Notes: generated by a model from the letters alone, not told the origin. Positions 37,168 to 46,229 are shown, numbered from the stretch's first letter. The stretch is DNA of 64,000 bases from Adhaeribacter radiodurans (GCF_014075995.1 NZ_CP055153.1:310001-374000); one strand, 5' to 3'. Program-made: numbers and translations.

Positions 37168-37558
37168 GGGGTAATGGTAATAATAAGCGGCAAAGATAGT
37201 AGAAGTTAACCGACCAGGAAGCATTACCCGGCGGCTTACCTACGTTCTCCTATTTTATTGGTTTACTTTTTTGCCTGGTTTACTTGCTTACAATCAACAT
37301 CTGAATAGCGAATGAGACGTAAAAATTTATTAATTGTAATTATTAAATAACTGGATAAAATTAGTTTAATATACTGGATGTCGAAATCAACAAATTATAA
37401 TATTGGTATTCTGTTACTTATACCCACAAAAGTCTAATATCTGATATCTTAATACTTGTGTCTCTTTACTTAATAAAGTATTTGCAGTTGGGGGCGAAGC
37501 TAATTTTCTGTTTTTTCGTTACCTTAAGAAGTAGAATTCTATTTTCGATTAGCGTGAT
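37168..37558. other. Divergent spacer carrying heptamer repeat copy 3
   Basis: About 390 nt between the exporter and the prolyl oligopeptidase gene. Apart from the repeat at 37413-37474, no ORF or clear promoter was recognised. Confidence 0.45.
37413..37474. repeat. Heptamer-type intergenic repeat, copy 3
   Basis: The leader at 37413-37431 resembles that of copy 2 (16847-16862). Two 7-nt units follow (TAATATC, TGATATC), then the 23-nt tail 37452-37474, identical to 14921-14943. Confidence 0.7.
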
Positions 37559-39769
37559 ATGAATAAAATACCTTTGATAGTATTAGCCAGCGGATTGGGC
37601 CTGCTAACAGCTTGTAAATCTTCCGAAAATAATAATCAGAATATAAAAACCGAAATGGTTACCGAAACACCCGTACAAGAAGTTGTGGAACCCATGCGCA
37701 AGTTAAGTTTCCCGCATTCCGTTACATCTAAAATTAATCAGGTAGATAACTATCACGGCACAACTGTAGCAGATCCGTACCGTTGGCTCGAAAATGATAC
37801 GGCTAAAGTAGTAAAAGAATGGGTAGAGGCGCAGAATGAACTTACGTTTGGCTATTTAGAAAAAATTCCTTTCCGGCAAAAAATTAGGCAACGGCTAACT
37901 AAAATCTGGAATTATCCGAAATACGAAGCCCCCTTTAAAGAAGGAAATAAATATTATTATTTTAAAAATAATGGCTTGCAAAACCAGAAAATACTTTACG
38001 TGCAGGATGGTTTAAAAGGTACTCCTACGGTTTTTTTAGACCCAAACAAACTATCCGAAGATGGTACCACCGCAATAAGTACAATAAGCTTTTCGGCTAA
38101 CGGCGATTACATGGCCTATGGTACTTCGGGTGGAGGTTCTGATTGGAACGAATTTTACGTAATAGAAACGGCTAGTAAGAAGAAACTTGCTGATTCTTTG
38201 CAGTGGATTAAGTTTTCGGATGCCGCCTGGTTTAAAGACGGGTTCTTTTATAGCCGCTACAACGAACCAAAAACCGGTTCTAAAATGGCGAATAAAAACG
38301 AGAACCATAAAGTGTATTACCATAAAATAGGTACCACCCAAGCCGAAGATCAATTAATTTACGAAGACAAAAATCATTCGAACCGTTTGTTTTTTGCCCA
38401 AACTACCGAAGATGAACGTTTTTTGGTTATTAGTGCTACGGAAGGAGCTAGTTCCATTAATGCCTTGTACTATAAAGATCTTACCAGCGACAAAGCCGAA
38501 ATTAAACCTTTAGTAAATAATTTCGAGGCCGAGTATGTATTAGTAGAAAACTTAGGCGATAAATTGCTGGTTCGAACCAATAAAAATGCCCCGCATTATC
38601 AGTTAGTCCTTATTGATCCGGACAAACCCAACCCAGATAATTGGCAAGTAGTTATTCCGGAATCGGAAGATGTGCTGGATAATGTGTCTTTAGTAAATAA
38701 TAAATTGTTGGTTACCTACATGCGCAATGCCTCCAGTCATTTGTTAGTGCACGATACTAAAGGTAAACTTTTGAGTCAGGTAAAATTACCAACGCTAGGC
38801 ACGGTAACTGGCTTTGGAGGTAAAAAAACGGACAAGGAAATTTTTTATACTTTTAATTCTTTTACCTACCCAAGTACTATTTATAAATACACCGTAGCTA
38901 CTAATAAATCAGAATTATACCGCAAACCTCAGGTAGCGGTACAGATGGATAGTTACGAAACCAAGCAGATATTTTATACCAGTAAGGATGGGACTAAAAT
39001 TCCGATGTTTATTGTGCATAAAAAAGGCTTAACCTTAGATGGTAAAAACCCAACCTATTTATATGGATACGGCGGCTTTAATGTTTCCATTTTACCGGGT
39101 TTCAGTATTTCGCGCATGTTATGGCTCGAAAATAATGGAGTTCTGGCTATTCCTAACATCCGGGGCGGAGGGGAGTTTGGCGAAGATTGGCATAAGGCGG
39201 GAATGCTGCCTTACAAACAAAACGTTTTTGATGATTTTATTGCAGCAGCAGAATATTTAATTAATGAAAAGTATACGAGTCCGGCCCGATTGGCAATTGC
39301 CGGTGGTTCTAACGGTGGCTTATTAATTGGTGCCGTAAGTAACCAGCGTCCGGATTTATTTAAAGTAGCCCTGCCCGCTGTTGGCGTTATGGACATGTTG
39401 CGGTTTCATAAATTTACTATTGGTTGGGCCTGGGTAGAAGAATATGGCTCCAGCGATAATCCCGAGCAATTTAAAAACTTATTAGCTATTTCGCCGCTGC
39501 ATAATATTAAAGAAGGTGTTAGTTACCCTGCCACGCTTGTTACTACTGCCGACCACGACGACCGGGTAGTGCCGGCGCATTCTTTTAAATACATTGCTAC
39601 CTTGCAGGAAAAAGGTGCAGGACCCAATCCTTACTTAATTCGGGTAGATGTAAATGCAGGGCACGGAGCAGGTAAAGCTACTTCTTTGCTCATTAACGAA
39701 GCCACCGATATTTGGTCTTTTATTTACTATAATATGGGTCTGAACCCGTATAGGGGTAAAAAAGTGTAA
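37559..39769 (+). CDS. Prolyl oligopeptidase (S9 family), lipoprotein
   Basis: A 736-residue post-proline endopeptidase with a lipoprotein signal (MNKIPLIVLASGLGLLTAC, lipobox LTAC). An N-terminal seven-bladed propeller (about 60-450) begins YHGTTVADPYRWLEN, the usual S9A start. The C-terminal alpha/beta hydrolase holds the catalytic triad: Ser584 in GGSNGG, Asp667 or Asp668 in DHDDRVVPAH, and His702 in AGHGAGK. It cleaves short peptides after proline, and the lipobox places it at an envelope membrane rather than in the cytosol. Monocistronic, with a divergent exporter upstream. Confidence 0.94.
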   Translation: MNKIPLIVLASGLGLLTACKSSENNNQNIKTEMVTETPVQEVVEPMRKLSFPHSVTSKINQVDNYHGTTVADPYRWLENDTAKVVKEWVEAQNELTFGYLEKIPFRQKIRQRLTKIWNYPKYEAPFKEGNKYYYFKNNGLQNQKILYVQDGLKGTPTVFLDPNKLSEDGTTAISTISFSANGDYMAYGTSGGGSDWNEFYVIETASKKKLADSLQWIKFSDAAWFKDGFFYSRYNEPKTGSKMANKNENHKVYYHKIGTTQAEDQLIYEDKNHSNRLFFAQTTEDERFLVISATEGASSINALYYKDLTSDKAEIKPLVNNFEAEYVLVENLGDKLLVRTNKNAPHYQLVLIDPDKPNPDNWQVVIPESEDVLDNVSLVNNKLLVTYMRNASSHLLVHDTKGKLLSQVKLPTLGTVTGFGGKKTDKEIFYTFNSFTYPSTIYKYTVATNKSELYRKPQVAVQMDSYETKQIFYTSKDGTKIPMFIVHKKGLTLDGKNPTYLYGYGGFNVSILPGFSISRMLWLENNGVLAIPNIRGGGEFGEDWHKAGMLPYKQNVFDDFIAAAEYLINEKYTSPARLAIAGGSNGGLLIGAVSNQRPDLFKVALPAVGVMDMLRFHKFTIGWAWVEEYGSSDNPEQFKNLLAISPLHNIKEGVSYPATLVTTADHDDRVVPAHSFKYIATLQEKGAGPNPYLIRVDVNAGHGAGKATSLLINEATDIWSFIYYNMGLNPYRGKKV

Positions 39770-39780
39770 ATTATCTAATA

Positions 39781-39788
39781 TATTTTTG
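39781..39788 (+). promoter_or_regulatory. TAnnTTTG element before the small membrane protein gene
   Basis: TATTTTTG fits TAnnTTTG, 58 nt before ATG 39847 and 11 nt after the peptidase stop. The T-run makes a chance match possible. Confidence 0.4.
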
Positions 39789-39846
39789 CGTAATATTAGT
39801 TTTTGATTATATTACCTAGGTATTTTAATCATTTAAGTTTACGCAA

Positions 39847-40026
39847 ATGAAAACAATCTCTACCCTTGTTAACCTACTGGCTATTTTGTTAATAGTAGGT
39901 GGTATTGTTATGCGGATTTATAACTTACCCGATGATCAAATTAGTCTCACAATTTCTTTGTTTGGCGTCCTTATCTATATTTTAGCGGCTCCTGAAAAAA
40001 CAAAAATTTACCGGCGTAACTTATAG
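39847..40026 (+). CDS. Small two-helix membrane protein, unknown function
   Basis: A 59-residue open frame, MKTISTLVNLLAILLIVGG and onward. It has two hydrophobic segments (about 7-24 and 33-48), a short polar turn (YNLPDDQ) and a basic tail (KIYRRNL), so a two-pass inner-membrane topology is likely. A TAnnTTTG-like box lies 58 nt upstream. Codon use and the charge pattern look like a real small gene. No family is recognised. Confidence 0.6.
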   Translation: MKTISTLVNLLAILLIVGGIVMRIYNLPDDQISLTISLFGVLIYILAAPEKTKIYRRNL

Positions 40027-40172
40027 CCAAAAAATCTGTAACGGAAAAAGTAAATAGTTCCTTGTAGTTGTTATTTGGGTAACCAAAAAGTAAAGCCAGA
40101 ATATTAGGCAATACGGGCTTTACTTGTAATACCTAAAATGATAACTTGCCCCTTCTTACGAATCAAATTTAA

Positions 40173-40655
40173 ATGAACATTTCTATTCGTCGGGGTATTG
40201 CAACCGATTTGCCGCAGGTGTATGCTTTAATTCAGGAGTTAGCTATTTACGAAAAAGCACCCGATGAGGTAACCAATACTCTTGTTGATATGCAGGAAGA
40301 TGGTTTTGGCCCAAACCCGGTATTTGAATTTTTTGTAGCCGAAGCCGATAATACCGTCGTTGGCATTTGTTTGTATTACATGGCTTATTCTACCTGGAAA
40401 GGCCGGATGTTGTACCTGGAAGATTTAGTAATAACCGAAGCTTACCGCCGCTACGGAGTAGGCAAAAAGCTGTTCGATGCATTTGCTCGTCGGGCGTTAG
40501 AACTAAACGTAAAACGTTTAAAATGGCAAGTACTGGAATGGAACGAGCCAGCCATTAAATTCTACCGTAAGCTTAATGCCAACCTCGACCCAGAATGGAT
40601 TAACTGCAACATGACAGCTGAACAAATAGCTGATTACGTAGCCGCGAATGGTTGA
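40173..40655 (+). CDS. GNAT family N-acetyltransferase (diamine-acetyltransferase-like)
   Basis: A 160-residue GCN5-related acetyltransferase. It starts IRRGIATDLPQVYALIQELA; the acetyl-CoA loop is LEDLVITEAYRRYGVGKKLF (about residues 87-106, R/Q-x-x-G-x-G/A), followed by RLKWQVLEWNEPAIKFYRKL with the usual Asn and Tyr. It is closest in appearance to the spermidine/spermine acetyltransferase (SSAT) group, whose N-terminal region is similar, but the acceptor amine is not certain. Monocistronic. Confidence 0.9.
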   Translation: MNISIRRGIATDLPQVYALIQELAIYEKAPDEVTNTLVDMQEDGFGPNPVFEFFVAEADNTVVGICLYYMAYSTWKGRMLYLEDLVITEAYRRYGVGKKLFDAFARRALELNVKRLKWQVLEWNEPAIKFYRKLNANLDPEWINCNMTAEQIADYVAANG

Positions 40656-40824
40656 GGCATTTTATAGTTGAACCATTAAGTTGCTAAAAACAACAATCAC
40701 ATTCCTCGATTAATAAAGCTAAGTCTCACAAAATTAGCTCTTTTACCTCTGGTAAAGGCAAATGCTTTTTGATTTCTACAGGCTTTCAAAAATGGTTTAG
40801 AATTGTACACATCCAGTATCTAAA

Positions 40825-41133
40825 TCAATCCATAATTTCTAAAATAGAATGAAACGTGACGTATTTATTAGGGTAACGTGCGTTGTGTTTTTTCTGCAGC
40901 TCCGTTTCAAAATCGCGTTGAAATTCTTCTAAATCGGCTATGTGGCGGGCAAAGTATTGTACTGCGTAGGTAGTGCCGCCATTGTCTTCGTACTCCGTCA
41001 GCATTTTACAAATCTGGTACTTAATAAAATAAGTAGTAGCCATTATTTCAGGAATATGTACTTCCTTCATCCACGTTAGCCAATCCTCAGCAACAGTATT
41101 GTCAATATTTATGGTTACATTATATAAAATCAT
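40825..41133 (-). CDS. DUF4286 family protein
   Basis: A 102-residue cytosolic protein. MILYNVTINIDNTVAEDWLT, KEVHIPEIMATTYFIKYQIC, GGTTYAVQYFARHIADLEEF and HNARYPNKYVTFHSILEIMD match the Bacteroidota family DUF4286, a ferredoxin-like alpha/beta fold with no known role. Monocistronic on the minus strand; the empty region to its right contains its promoter. Confidence 0.88.
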   Translation of the reverse strand: MILYNVTINIDNTVAEDWLTWMKEVHIPEIMATTYFIKYQICKMLTEYEDNGGTTYAVQYFARHIADLEEFQRDFETELQKKHNARYPNKYVTFHSILEIMD

Positions 41134-41291
41134 ACGTAAAAATAATGATTTTCCGTTTGCAACGTTCTGAAAAATAGAAGCAGCTTTTTTCTCTTAATTA
41201 GTATTAATGAATTTATATATAAAAATATTCATTCGGCGTGCGTGGATGTTGATTAAACTAGCAAAAGGTGACGCTCACCGAAAATCTAAAC
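41134..41291. other. Spacer between the DUF4286 gene and the orphan transcription unit
   Basis: 158 nt, AT-rich, without a recognised element besides the presumed minus-strand promoter of the DUF4286 gene. Confidence 0.4.
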
Positions 41292-41319
41292 AAAGCAAAT
41301 TTTATTTGCTTTATATTTG
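41292..41319 (+). promoter_or_regulatory. Palindrome plus TAnnTTTG promoter of an orphan transcript
   Basis: AAAGCAAAT (41292-41300) and ATTTGCTTT (41304-41312) are perfect arms 3 nt apart, touching TATATTTG (41312-41319), a match to TAnnTTTG. The palindrome lies where a regulator could act on the promoter. Confidence 0.6.
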
Positions 41320-41324
41320 TACAT

Positions 41325-41587
41325 CACAATAACGAAAGAGGTTGTTAAGAAGCTGAATAATGAAAATAGCTGAAGAAAAATTCGGCTGGCTCATTACAGG
41401 AAAGCTAAATAACTAATAAAAACAACCATTATCATTTCGAATTTAACCAGTGCAATCAATGCCCTTACAAGGTTAAAAGTGTGTTAGTAAATTTAAAGAT
41501 TAATTTGTATCTTTAAAATACTACTGAAAGAGTAACAACAACCAATAAGTATACTATAAAGGAGCAGCCCCTTGGGCTGCTTTTTTA
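41325..41587 (+). ncRNA. Candidate small RNA or small-peptide transcript
   Basis: A predicted transcript of about 260 nt between the promoter at 41312-41319 and the intrinsic terminator at 41563-41587. No plus-strand gene precedes the terminator within 900 nt. It contains one 18-codon ORF (41360-41416, MKIAEEKFGWLITGKLNN), enclosed by complementary GGTTGTT (41340-41346) and AACAACC (41421-41427). It could be an sRNA, a leader RNA or a mini-protein gene. No Rfam-like family is recognised. Confidence 0.4.
41563..41587 (+). terminator. Orphan intrinsic terminator
   Basis: AGCAGCCC (41563-41570) pairs with GGGCTGCT (41574-41581) around a CTT loop, followed by TTTTTATTTT. Only the plus strand has the T-run. 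Confidence 0.88.
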
Positions 41588-42046
41588 TTTTATAACCTTT
41601 TTAATGAAGGAAGTCAGTTGTAGTTAAGAACTTATACAAATAGTAAAAAGAACCTTCGATTGTTCAAACCCAACAGGTTTTAAAAACATTATTGTCGGAA
41701 ATAAAAGTTTAAAACAGTTTTTTCTATTTACTTCCGTTCTCTTGGAAGGATCTAACCAATTGAGAGTGAATTCCGAAGTGTTTTCTAGAAAGTTATAGCA
41801 GGTAATCTCCTTTACTTTCAACAATTCGTTCTTCTTTTCTGCCGGTTAGTTCCTTTCAGGATGACAATAGTAAAAGAAGTAGCCATCATCAGATTACTGA
41901 TCCGGCAGGTTTCCAACATTTCTGTTTTCAATACCTACCGGATTGGCTTCTTTATAATATCCTCTTAGGGTAATTAGTAAATAACTACTTGGTATTAAAA
42001 GGAATGTATTAGGCTGCTTTATAAGCATAAATGCTAGCTAGTCACT
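41588..42046. other. Spacer downstream of the TonB receptor gene
   Basis: About 460 nt with no credible gene. A 66-codon minus-strand frame near 41624 lacks any domain. A two-tier hairpin (41873-41953) is the only structure noted. Confidence 0.45.
41873..41953 (-). terminator. Possible two-tier hairpin terminator after the TonB receptor gene
   Basis: ATCCGGCAGGT (41900-41910) pairs with ACCTACCGGAT (41933-41943) with one mismatch. Outside this, AAAGAAG and GCC pair with GGC and CTTCTTT. On the minus strand it ends in TTCTTTTACT, 94 nt after the receptor stop. Confidence 0.35.
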
Positions 42047-44476
42047 TTAATGGCGATGACTGGAGAAAGTTAAAGGTATAGCTAAACGCACCCCAAAGTT
42101 GCGACCCATATTAAATACTCCTCGACGACCAGTAACCTCATTTAAAGCAGCGTATTTTAACCGACTCAAATGATTTTGGTAGGCAACATCAAATATGTTA
42201 CTGGACATAATAGAAAGAGTACCTAGTATACGTTTGCCATTGGTTATATCAGTACCTAAGCCGCCATTTACCAGCGAGTAAGCAGGGGTAGCCGTTTCGG
42301 TACCAAAGGCACTGTAAAAACGGTTTTGCCTAAAATTATGTTCTAATTCTAGACGGGCATAAACATTACGAAACACTGGCCCTACTTTTTTAAAGTTAAT
42401 CCGGATTTCAGACTGCAATCGGGTCGCAGGAATAAAAGGTAAATTCCGGGTAGAATCGGGCTGGTTTACCTGATGGCCCCGCACCAGCGAAAAAGTATTT
42501 TCAAAATGCAACCAATCCAGCGGGTGCGGGTGAATATCTAAACTTAATTCGCCACCCAGCAGGCGGGCATTACCTTGTACGTACTTGAACGTAGAAGCCA
42601 GATCATTAGGGTCACCGCTGAGTGAATCGCCACCAAACCTGCTTTCCAGCTTTTCGGCAAAAATGTATTGTTGTACCGCATTATGAAAGCCACTAATATC
42701 TAAGGTAATGTGCTCGGTATTCACATTTAAGCCTGCATCTACCTGAAAACTGGTTTCAGGATTTAAAGCAGGATTACCAACTTCGTAACGAATAGTACCT
42801 TCATGAATACCATTAGCCGCTAATTCGGAAATATTTGGCGCCCGAAAACCGCGGGCCGCATTTACTTTAACCGATACATTTTCGGAGAAGGCGTACGTAC
42901 CGCCCACACTACCGGATATATTGGAGAAGCGGGTTTTAAAGCCGGCAAACTTTGTGGTAGTTGCATCCAATAGATTGGTTACCGGCTCTTCATTTTCGTT
43001 TAAATAAAGGGCATCGGAAGTTAGCCAACGCTCATCTAGGCGCAAACCGCCGCTTATATTTAAAGCGCCCATTGTTTTTCGGGTAAAAGCAAATACTCCA
43101 GCATCGCGCATCTGGTATTCCGGAATTAGAAATTCTACGCCCTTGTTTTTGTTTTGCTGGTGCATGCCGCTTATGCCAAACGTAGTTTCCCAACCATGTG
43201 CTTCCGGCAGAAAATACTTAGCATCGTAGCTTATAGTTTGCAAATCGAAGAATAAGGATTTTTCATTTTCATCTAAAATATTACCAAATTCTTTCCGAAG
43301 ATTTTGCTGCCAATCGACATTCACGTTTAAGCGCGATGCACCAATAATAAAATTATTCTGTGAGGCAATCCGGCGGTGGTTTATACTTTGTTTTGGAATA
43401 TCCAGGTGATATCCTTTTAGGTCGGCTGGCATTACAGCTTGTTCTGTAAAACTAGTATCCGTTTCTGGTACTAATTTCAGAAAATTACCATCGGCATCGC
43501 GTTCGCCTTCCACTAAACCAACTTCCTGGTTAAACGTGCTGAAATTTAAGTGAGAAAATCCCCAACTTTTATTTAGACCAATATAACCGCTGGCGTTTAG
43601 TTCGTTAAAGCCAGAGTTGTATACCGGTCCATCGTAACGGTTACGGTAATTACCTGCTTGCTTGTTGCTTAAACGAGCTTGCCAGTTAAAACCGTTAATG
43701 TTACCTGCGTTAAATAATGAGTAAGCTTGTAACCGGTTGTTCGTTTGATATCCCGCACTTACGTTGCCAATAATCCGGCCTTCTTCTACAGGGTCAGCGG
43801 CTAGAAAATTTATAACTCCAGCCATGGCATCAGAGCCGTACATAATGCTACCCGGACCCTTTACTATTTCAGCCCGGTCTACGGATGCTTCGTCGATTTC
43901 AATGCCGTGTTCATCGCCCCATTGTTGCCCTTCCTGCCGCATGCCATTATTTAGCGTTATCACCCGGTTAGCACTAAGTCCACGGATAACTGGTTTGGAG
44001 ATAGCTGCACCCGTAGAGATTTGAGAAATACCTGGGGAATGCGCAATAGCATCAATAATATTATTGGCAGATCGTTGCCGAAGCTGGGTGCCTTCTATAA
44101 CCGATGTTGGTACCGGATTACGGCGCATTTCCGTGGAAGCCGATACGCCGGTTATAACTACCGTGTTTATTTCGGTAGCGGAAGCAGCAAGCGGAAAATC
44201 AAGGGTAGTTTCGCCGCTAATAGTAATAGAGCGAGCTGTGCTCACGTACCCTACATAACTAATTTGCACTAAAAACCGGCCCCGTGGTAAATTTCGGATT
44301 TGAAAATTGCCAGTTTCGGTGGTTGCGGCTCCTTTTCTAAGGTCCGGCAGGTAAACAGTGGCACCAATTAAAGGTTCCTGAGTAGCCTGATCCACAACTT
44401 TGCCGAATAAAGTATTCTGGGCTAAAACAGGCATTGCCCCAAAAATAAATAAGGTATATATAATGAGTTTAGTCAT
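42047..44476 (-). CDS. TonB-dependent receptor with CarboxypepD_reg-like domain
   Basis: An 809-residue outer-membrane receptor. From ATG 44476 it has a signal peptide (MTKLIIYTLFIFGAMPVLAQ) that supports this start over 44521. Then follow a carboxypeptidase-regulatory-like domain (FGKVVDQATQEPLIGATVYL), a plug domain (VPTSVIEGTQLRQRSANNI, ISKPVIRGLSANRVITLNNG, IVKGPGSIMYGSDAMAGVIN) and a 22-strand barrel ending NFGVRLAIPLTF. Plug and N-terminal features resemble receptors for metal or vitamin complexes rather than SusC, and there is no SusD gene. The His-rich protein just upstream hints at copper or zinc, which is inference. Confidence 0.93.
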   Translation of the reverse strand: MTKLIIYTLFIFGAMPVLAQNTLFGKVVDQATQEPLIGATVYLPDLRKGAATTETGNFQIRNLPRGRFLVQISYVGYVSTARSITISGETTLDFPLAASATEINTVVITGVSASTEMRRNPVPTSVIEGTQLRQRSANNIIDAIAHSPGISQISTGAAISKPVIRGLSANRVITLNNGMRQEGQQWGDEHGIEIDEASVDRAEIVKGPGSIMYGSDAMAGVINFLAADPVEEGRIIGNVSAGYQTNNRLQAYSLFNAGNINGFNWQARLSNKQAGNYRNRYDGPVYNSGFNELNASGYIGLNKSWGFSHLNFSTFNQEVGLVEGERDADGNFLKLVPETDTSFTEQAVMPADLKGYHLDIPKQSINHRRIASQNNFIIGASRLNVNVDWQQNLRKEFGNILDENEKSLFFDLQTISYDAKYFLPEAHGWETTFGISGMHQQNKNKGVEFLIPEYQMRDAGVFAFTRKTMGALNISGGLRLDERWLTSDALYLNENEEPVTNLLDATTTKFAGFKTRFSNISGSVGGTYAFSENVSVKVNAARGFRAPNISELAANGIHEGTIRYEVGNPALNPETSFQVDAGLNVNTEHITLDISGFHNAVQQYIFAEKLESRFGGDSLSGDPNDLASTFKYVQGNARLLGGELSLDIHPHPLDWLHFENTFSLVRGHQVNQPDSTRNLPFIPATRLQSEIRINFKKVGPVFRNVYARLELEHNFRQNRFYSAFGTETATPAYSLVNGGLGTDITNGKRILGTLSIMSSNIFDVAYQNHLSRLKYAALNEVTGRRGVFNMGRNFGVRLAIPLTFSSHRH

Positions 44477-44606
44477 AAAAGTTAAGTAAAATAAAAGGTT
44501 TGCTCCAAAAGAGCTTACCAAGATGGTAGCTTTAAAAAAAATCTTGTAAATGCCTGAACCCGCTGCTAAGTAATAGCAGATAGGAGAAAAGCGCAGTAAA
44601 GAGAAA

Positions 44607-44930
44607 TTAAGCTACAGGAGGTCCCCGATGGGGTTGGGTATTAGGGAAAGTAAATTTCCATACCGAGGCAAAGGCTACCTGGTACGTTATTGGAAAGGAA
44701 ACTATTTGTACCCGCAATGGGGTTTGGGTAGAATAAAAAGGACTATCAAACAAATGATCGGTAGGGCAGTGGATATGTTTTTGCTCCAGTTTTACCGCAT
44801 CGGTTTTAGAAGTTTGCTTATGAATAGTATGCTGGTGAGCGTGCAATGCCAGGACCAACTCATCTGGGGTTATAATCCGGCAGAAGAGCAGGAGCATAAA
44901 ATAAACCGTTATCTTCCGGAATAAGCTCAC
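44607..44930 (-). CDS. Small His-rich protein with C-terminal RGPP, upstream of a TonB receptor
   Basis: 107 residues with an N-terminal hydrophobic helix (about 6-20) as signal or anchor, then a His cluster: LHAHQHTIHKQTSK and EQKHIHCPTDHLF give HxHxxxxH and HxHC spacings that could bind a metal. It ends HRGPPVA. It is transcribed toward the TonB receptor, which begins 130 nt further, so one operon is likely. I recall similar short proteins ending in RGPP beside receptors in Bacteroidota but know no assigned function. A TAnnTTTG box lies 21-28 nt upstream of the ATG. Confidence 0.65.
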   Translation of the reverse strand: MSLFRKITVYFMLLLFCRIITPDELVLALHAHQHTIHKQTSKTDAVKLEQKHIHCPTDHLFDSPFYSTQTPLRVQIVSFPITYQVAFASVWKFTFPNTQPHRGPPVA

Positions 44931-44950
44931 AATAGCAATTGTTTTCAGGA

Positions 44951-44958
44951 CAAAGTTA
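44951..44958 (-). promoter_or_regulatory. TAnnTTTG element of the His-rich protein/TonB operon
   Basis: On the minus strand TAACTTTG fits the consensus, 20 nt before ATG 44930. The sequence further upstream is extremely A/T-rich (44959-45000) and could hold a metal-regulator site, but no clean palindrome is seen. Confidence 0.6.
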
Positions 44959-45308
44959 AATACATTTAATTTTAGTTTACTTTATTTTAATTGAATATTA
45001 TTCTTTTATAAAGTTTATGATAAGTTCTGAGTTTTTGGTATTTAGTAATTTGCAATCAGAATAATTTACTAATAAAATCAGATACTTACGGAATAAATAG
45101 GTGCGTTTTAATCTGATAGATAATGCTTTAACAACTGTACGATACAAATTGAATTTAAGTAATTGAACAAATAAGAAATTAAATGTTAAAATCGTTGTTA
45201 AAAAGACTCTGCTTAAATTGATACTGCTTTTCTGGAAAATATTATGGATTTTAAACTTGTGTTTTTTGTTTTCTGATGGAGAAGTTTTCTTTATCTAACT
45301 ATTTTATT
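44959..45308. other. Divergent spacer
   Basis: About 350 nt of A/T-rich sequence between the His-rich and MORN-type genes; nothing further recognised. Confidence 0.4.
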
Positions 45309-46229
45309 ATGCGCCAATACAGATTGAATATTGGATTGGTAGGTCTGGTTTTAATTTTAGTAATTACAAGTTGTAGTAAACGTAATTATAACGTTGATGC
45401 CGAAACGGCACCTTTGGTAAACTCTAAATCGGGTTTATTTAAAAGGAAAATAATGGAGCCTGTTACCACAGCATCCATTGATACCACCAGACCTTCTTTG
45501 GCCACAACTCCTGTTCCGGATACGGTACAGGCAGCAACTAAAAAACGCAAGAAACAAAAAAGAAGCAAGAAAGAATTCCTTGGGTATCCCATCCGGAAAG
45601 GATACGTGAAATCTGGCAAGGGAAATAGAGCTACAATAGAAAAATTCTCTTACTTAAAAGAATACATTGAGCCTAGCGTTTACGCGCCGGCTAAGTATTA
45701 CTACGATACCAAGCGGCACCGCATTTTCAAAGCACGTACCATTGATCCTAAAAGAGCCCGTATTGTACATGGGCCTTACAAAAAAATGGTAGGCAATAAA
45801 GTAGTAGCAGAAGGTTACTTTTACATTGGCACGCGCCATTTGCGTTGGGAGTCGTACAATAAAGATGGAATTCTATTAAGTAAATCGCACTTTGAGAAAG
45901 GTTTCCCGCGCGATGCCGTAATTAATTACTACGATGCGGGCCAGAAAAAAATGAAAGAAGTAATTCCTTACGTGAACAATAAAGTAGAAGGCGACTACGT
46001 AATGTTTCACCCTAATGGCTTATTAGCTTGGGAAGGCCAGTATGAAAAAGGAAAAAAAGTGGGGGTTTGGATAGAATTTTACGATTTCCGGAACCGCAAG
46101 CATTTTGAATATCAATATCCCGAATCAGCCAACGATAAGCCTTTTGAAGCTTTCTTGATTAAAGAATACGATCGCAACGGCAATATTATTTTCGAGAAAG
46201 GTAAAATTGATAAACGCCCGAAAATGTAA
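45309..46229 (+). CDS. MORN-repeat (YwqK-type) lipoprotein
   Basis: 306 residues from ATG 45309, which directly begins a lipoprotein signal (MRQYRLNIGLVGLVLILVITSC). An earlier ATG at 45276 would add 11 residues and is not needed. A linker includes a strongly basic patch (KKRKKQKRSKKEF). The C-terminal half carries repeats of the MORN_2 type: GYFYIGTRHLRWESYNKDG, YYDAGQKKMKEVIPYVNNK, GDYVMFHPNGLLAWEGQYEK and GVWIEFYDFR, as in YwqK-like proteins. The molecular role is unknown; repeats of this kind are presumed binding modules. Confidence 0.8.
   Translation: MRQYRLNIGLVGLVLILVITSCSKRNYNVDAETAPLVNSKSGLFKRKIMEPVTTASIDTTRPSLATTPVPDTVQAATKKRKKQKRSKKEFLGYPIRKGYVKSGKGNRATIEKFSYLKEYIEPSVYAPAKYYYDTKRHRIFKARTIDPKRARIVHGPYKKMVGNKVVAEGYFYIGTRHLRWESYNKDGILLSKSHFEKGFPRDAVINYYDAGQKKMKEVIPYVNNKVEGDYVMFHPNGLLAWEGQYEKGKKVGVWIEFYDFRNRKHFEYQYPESANDKPFEAFLIKEYDRNGNIIFEKGKIDKRPKM

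Noticed and set aside
44628-44924. A 98-codon plus-strand frame opposite the His-rich protein
   Set aside because: It lies almost entirely over the minus-strand gene, which has a promoter, a signal peptide and an operon context; the plus frame has none.
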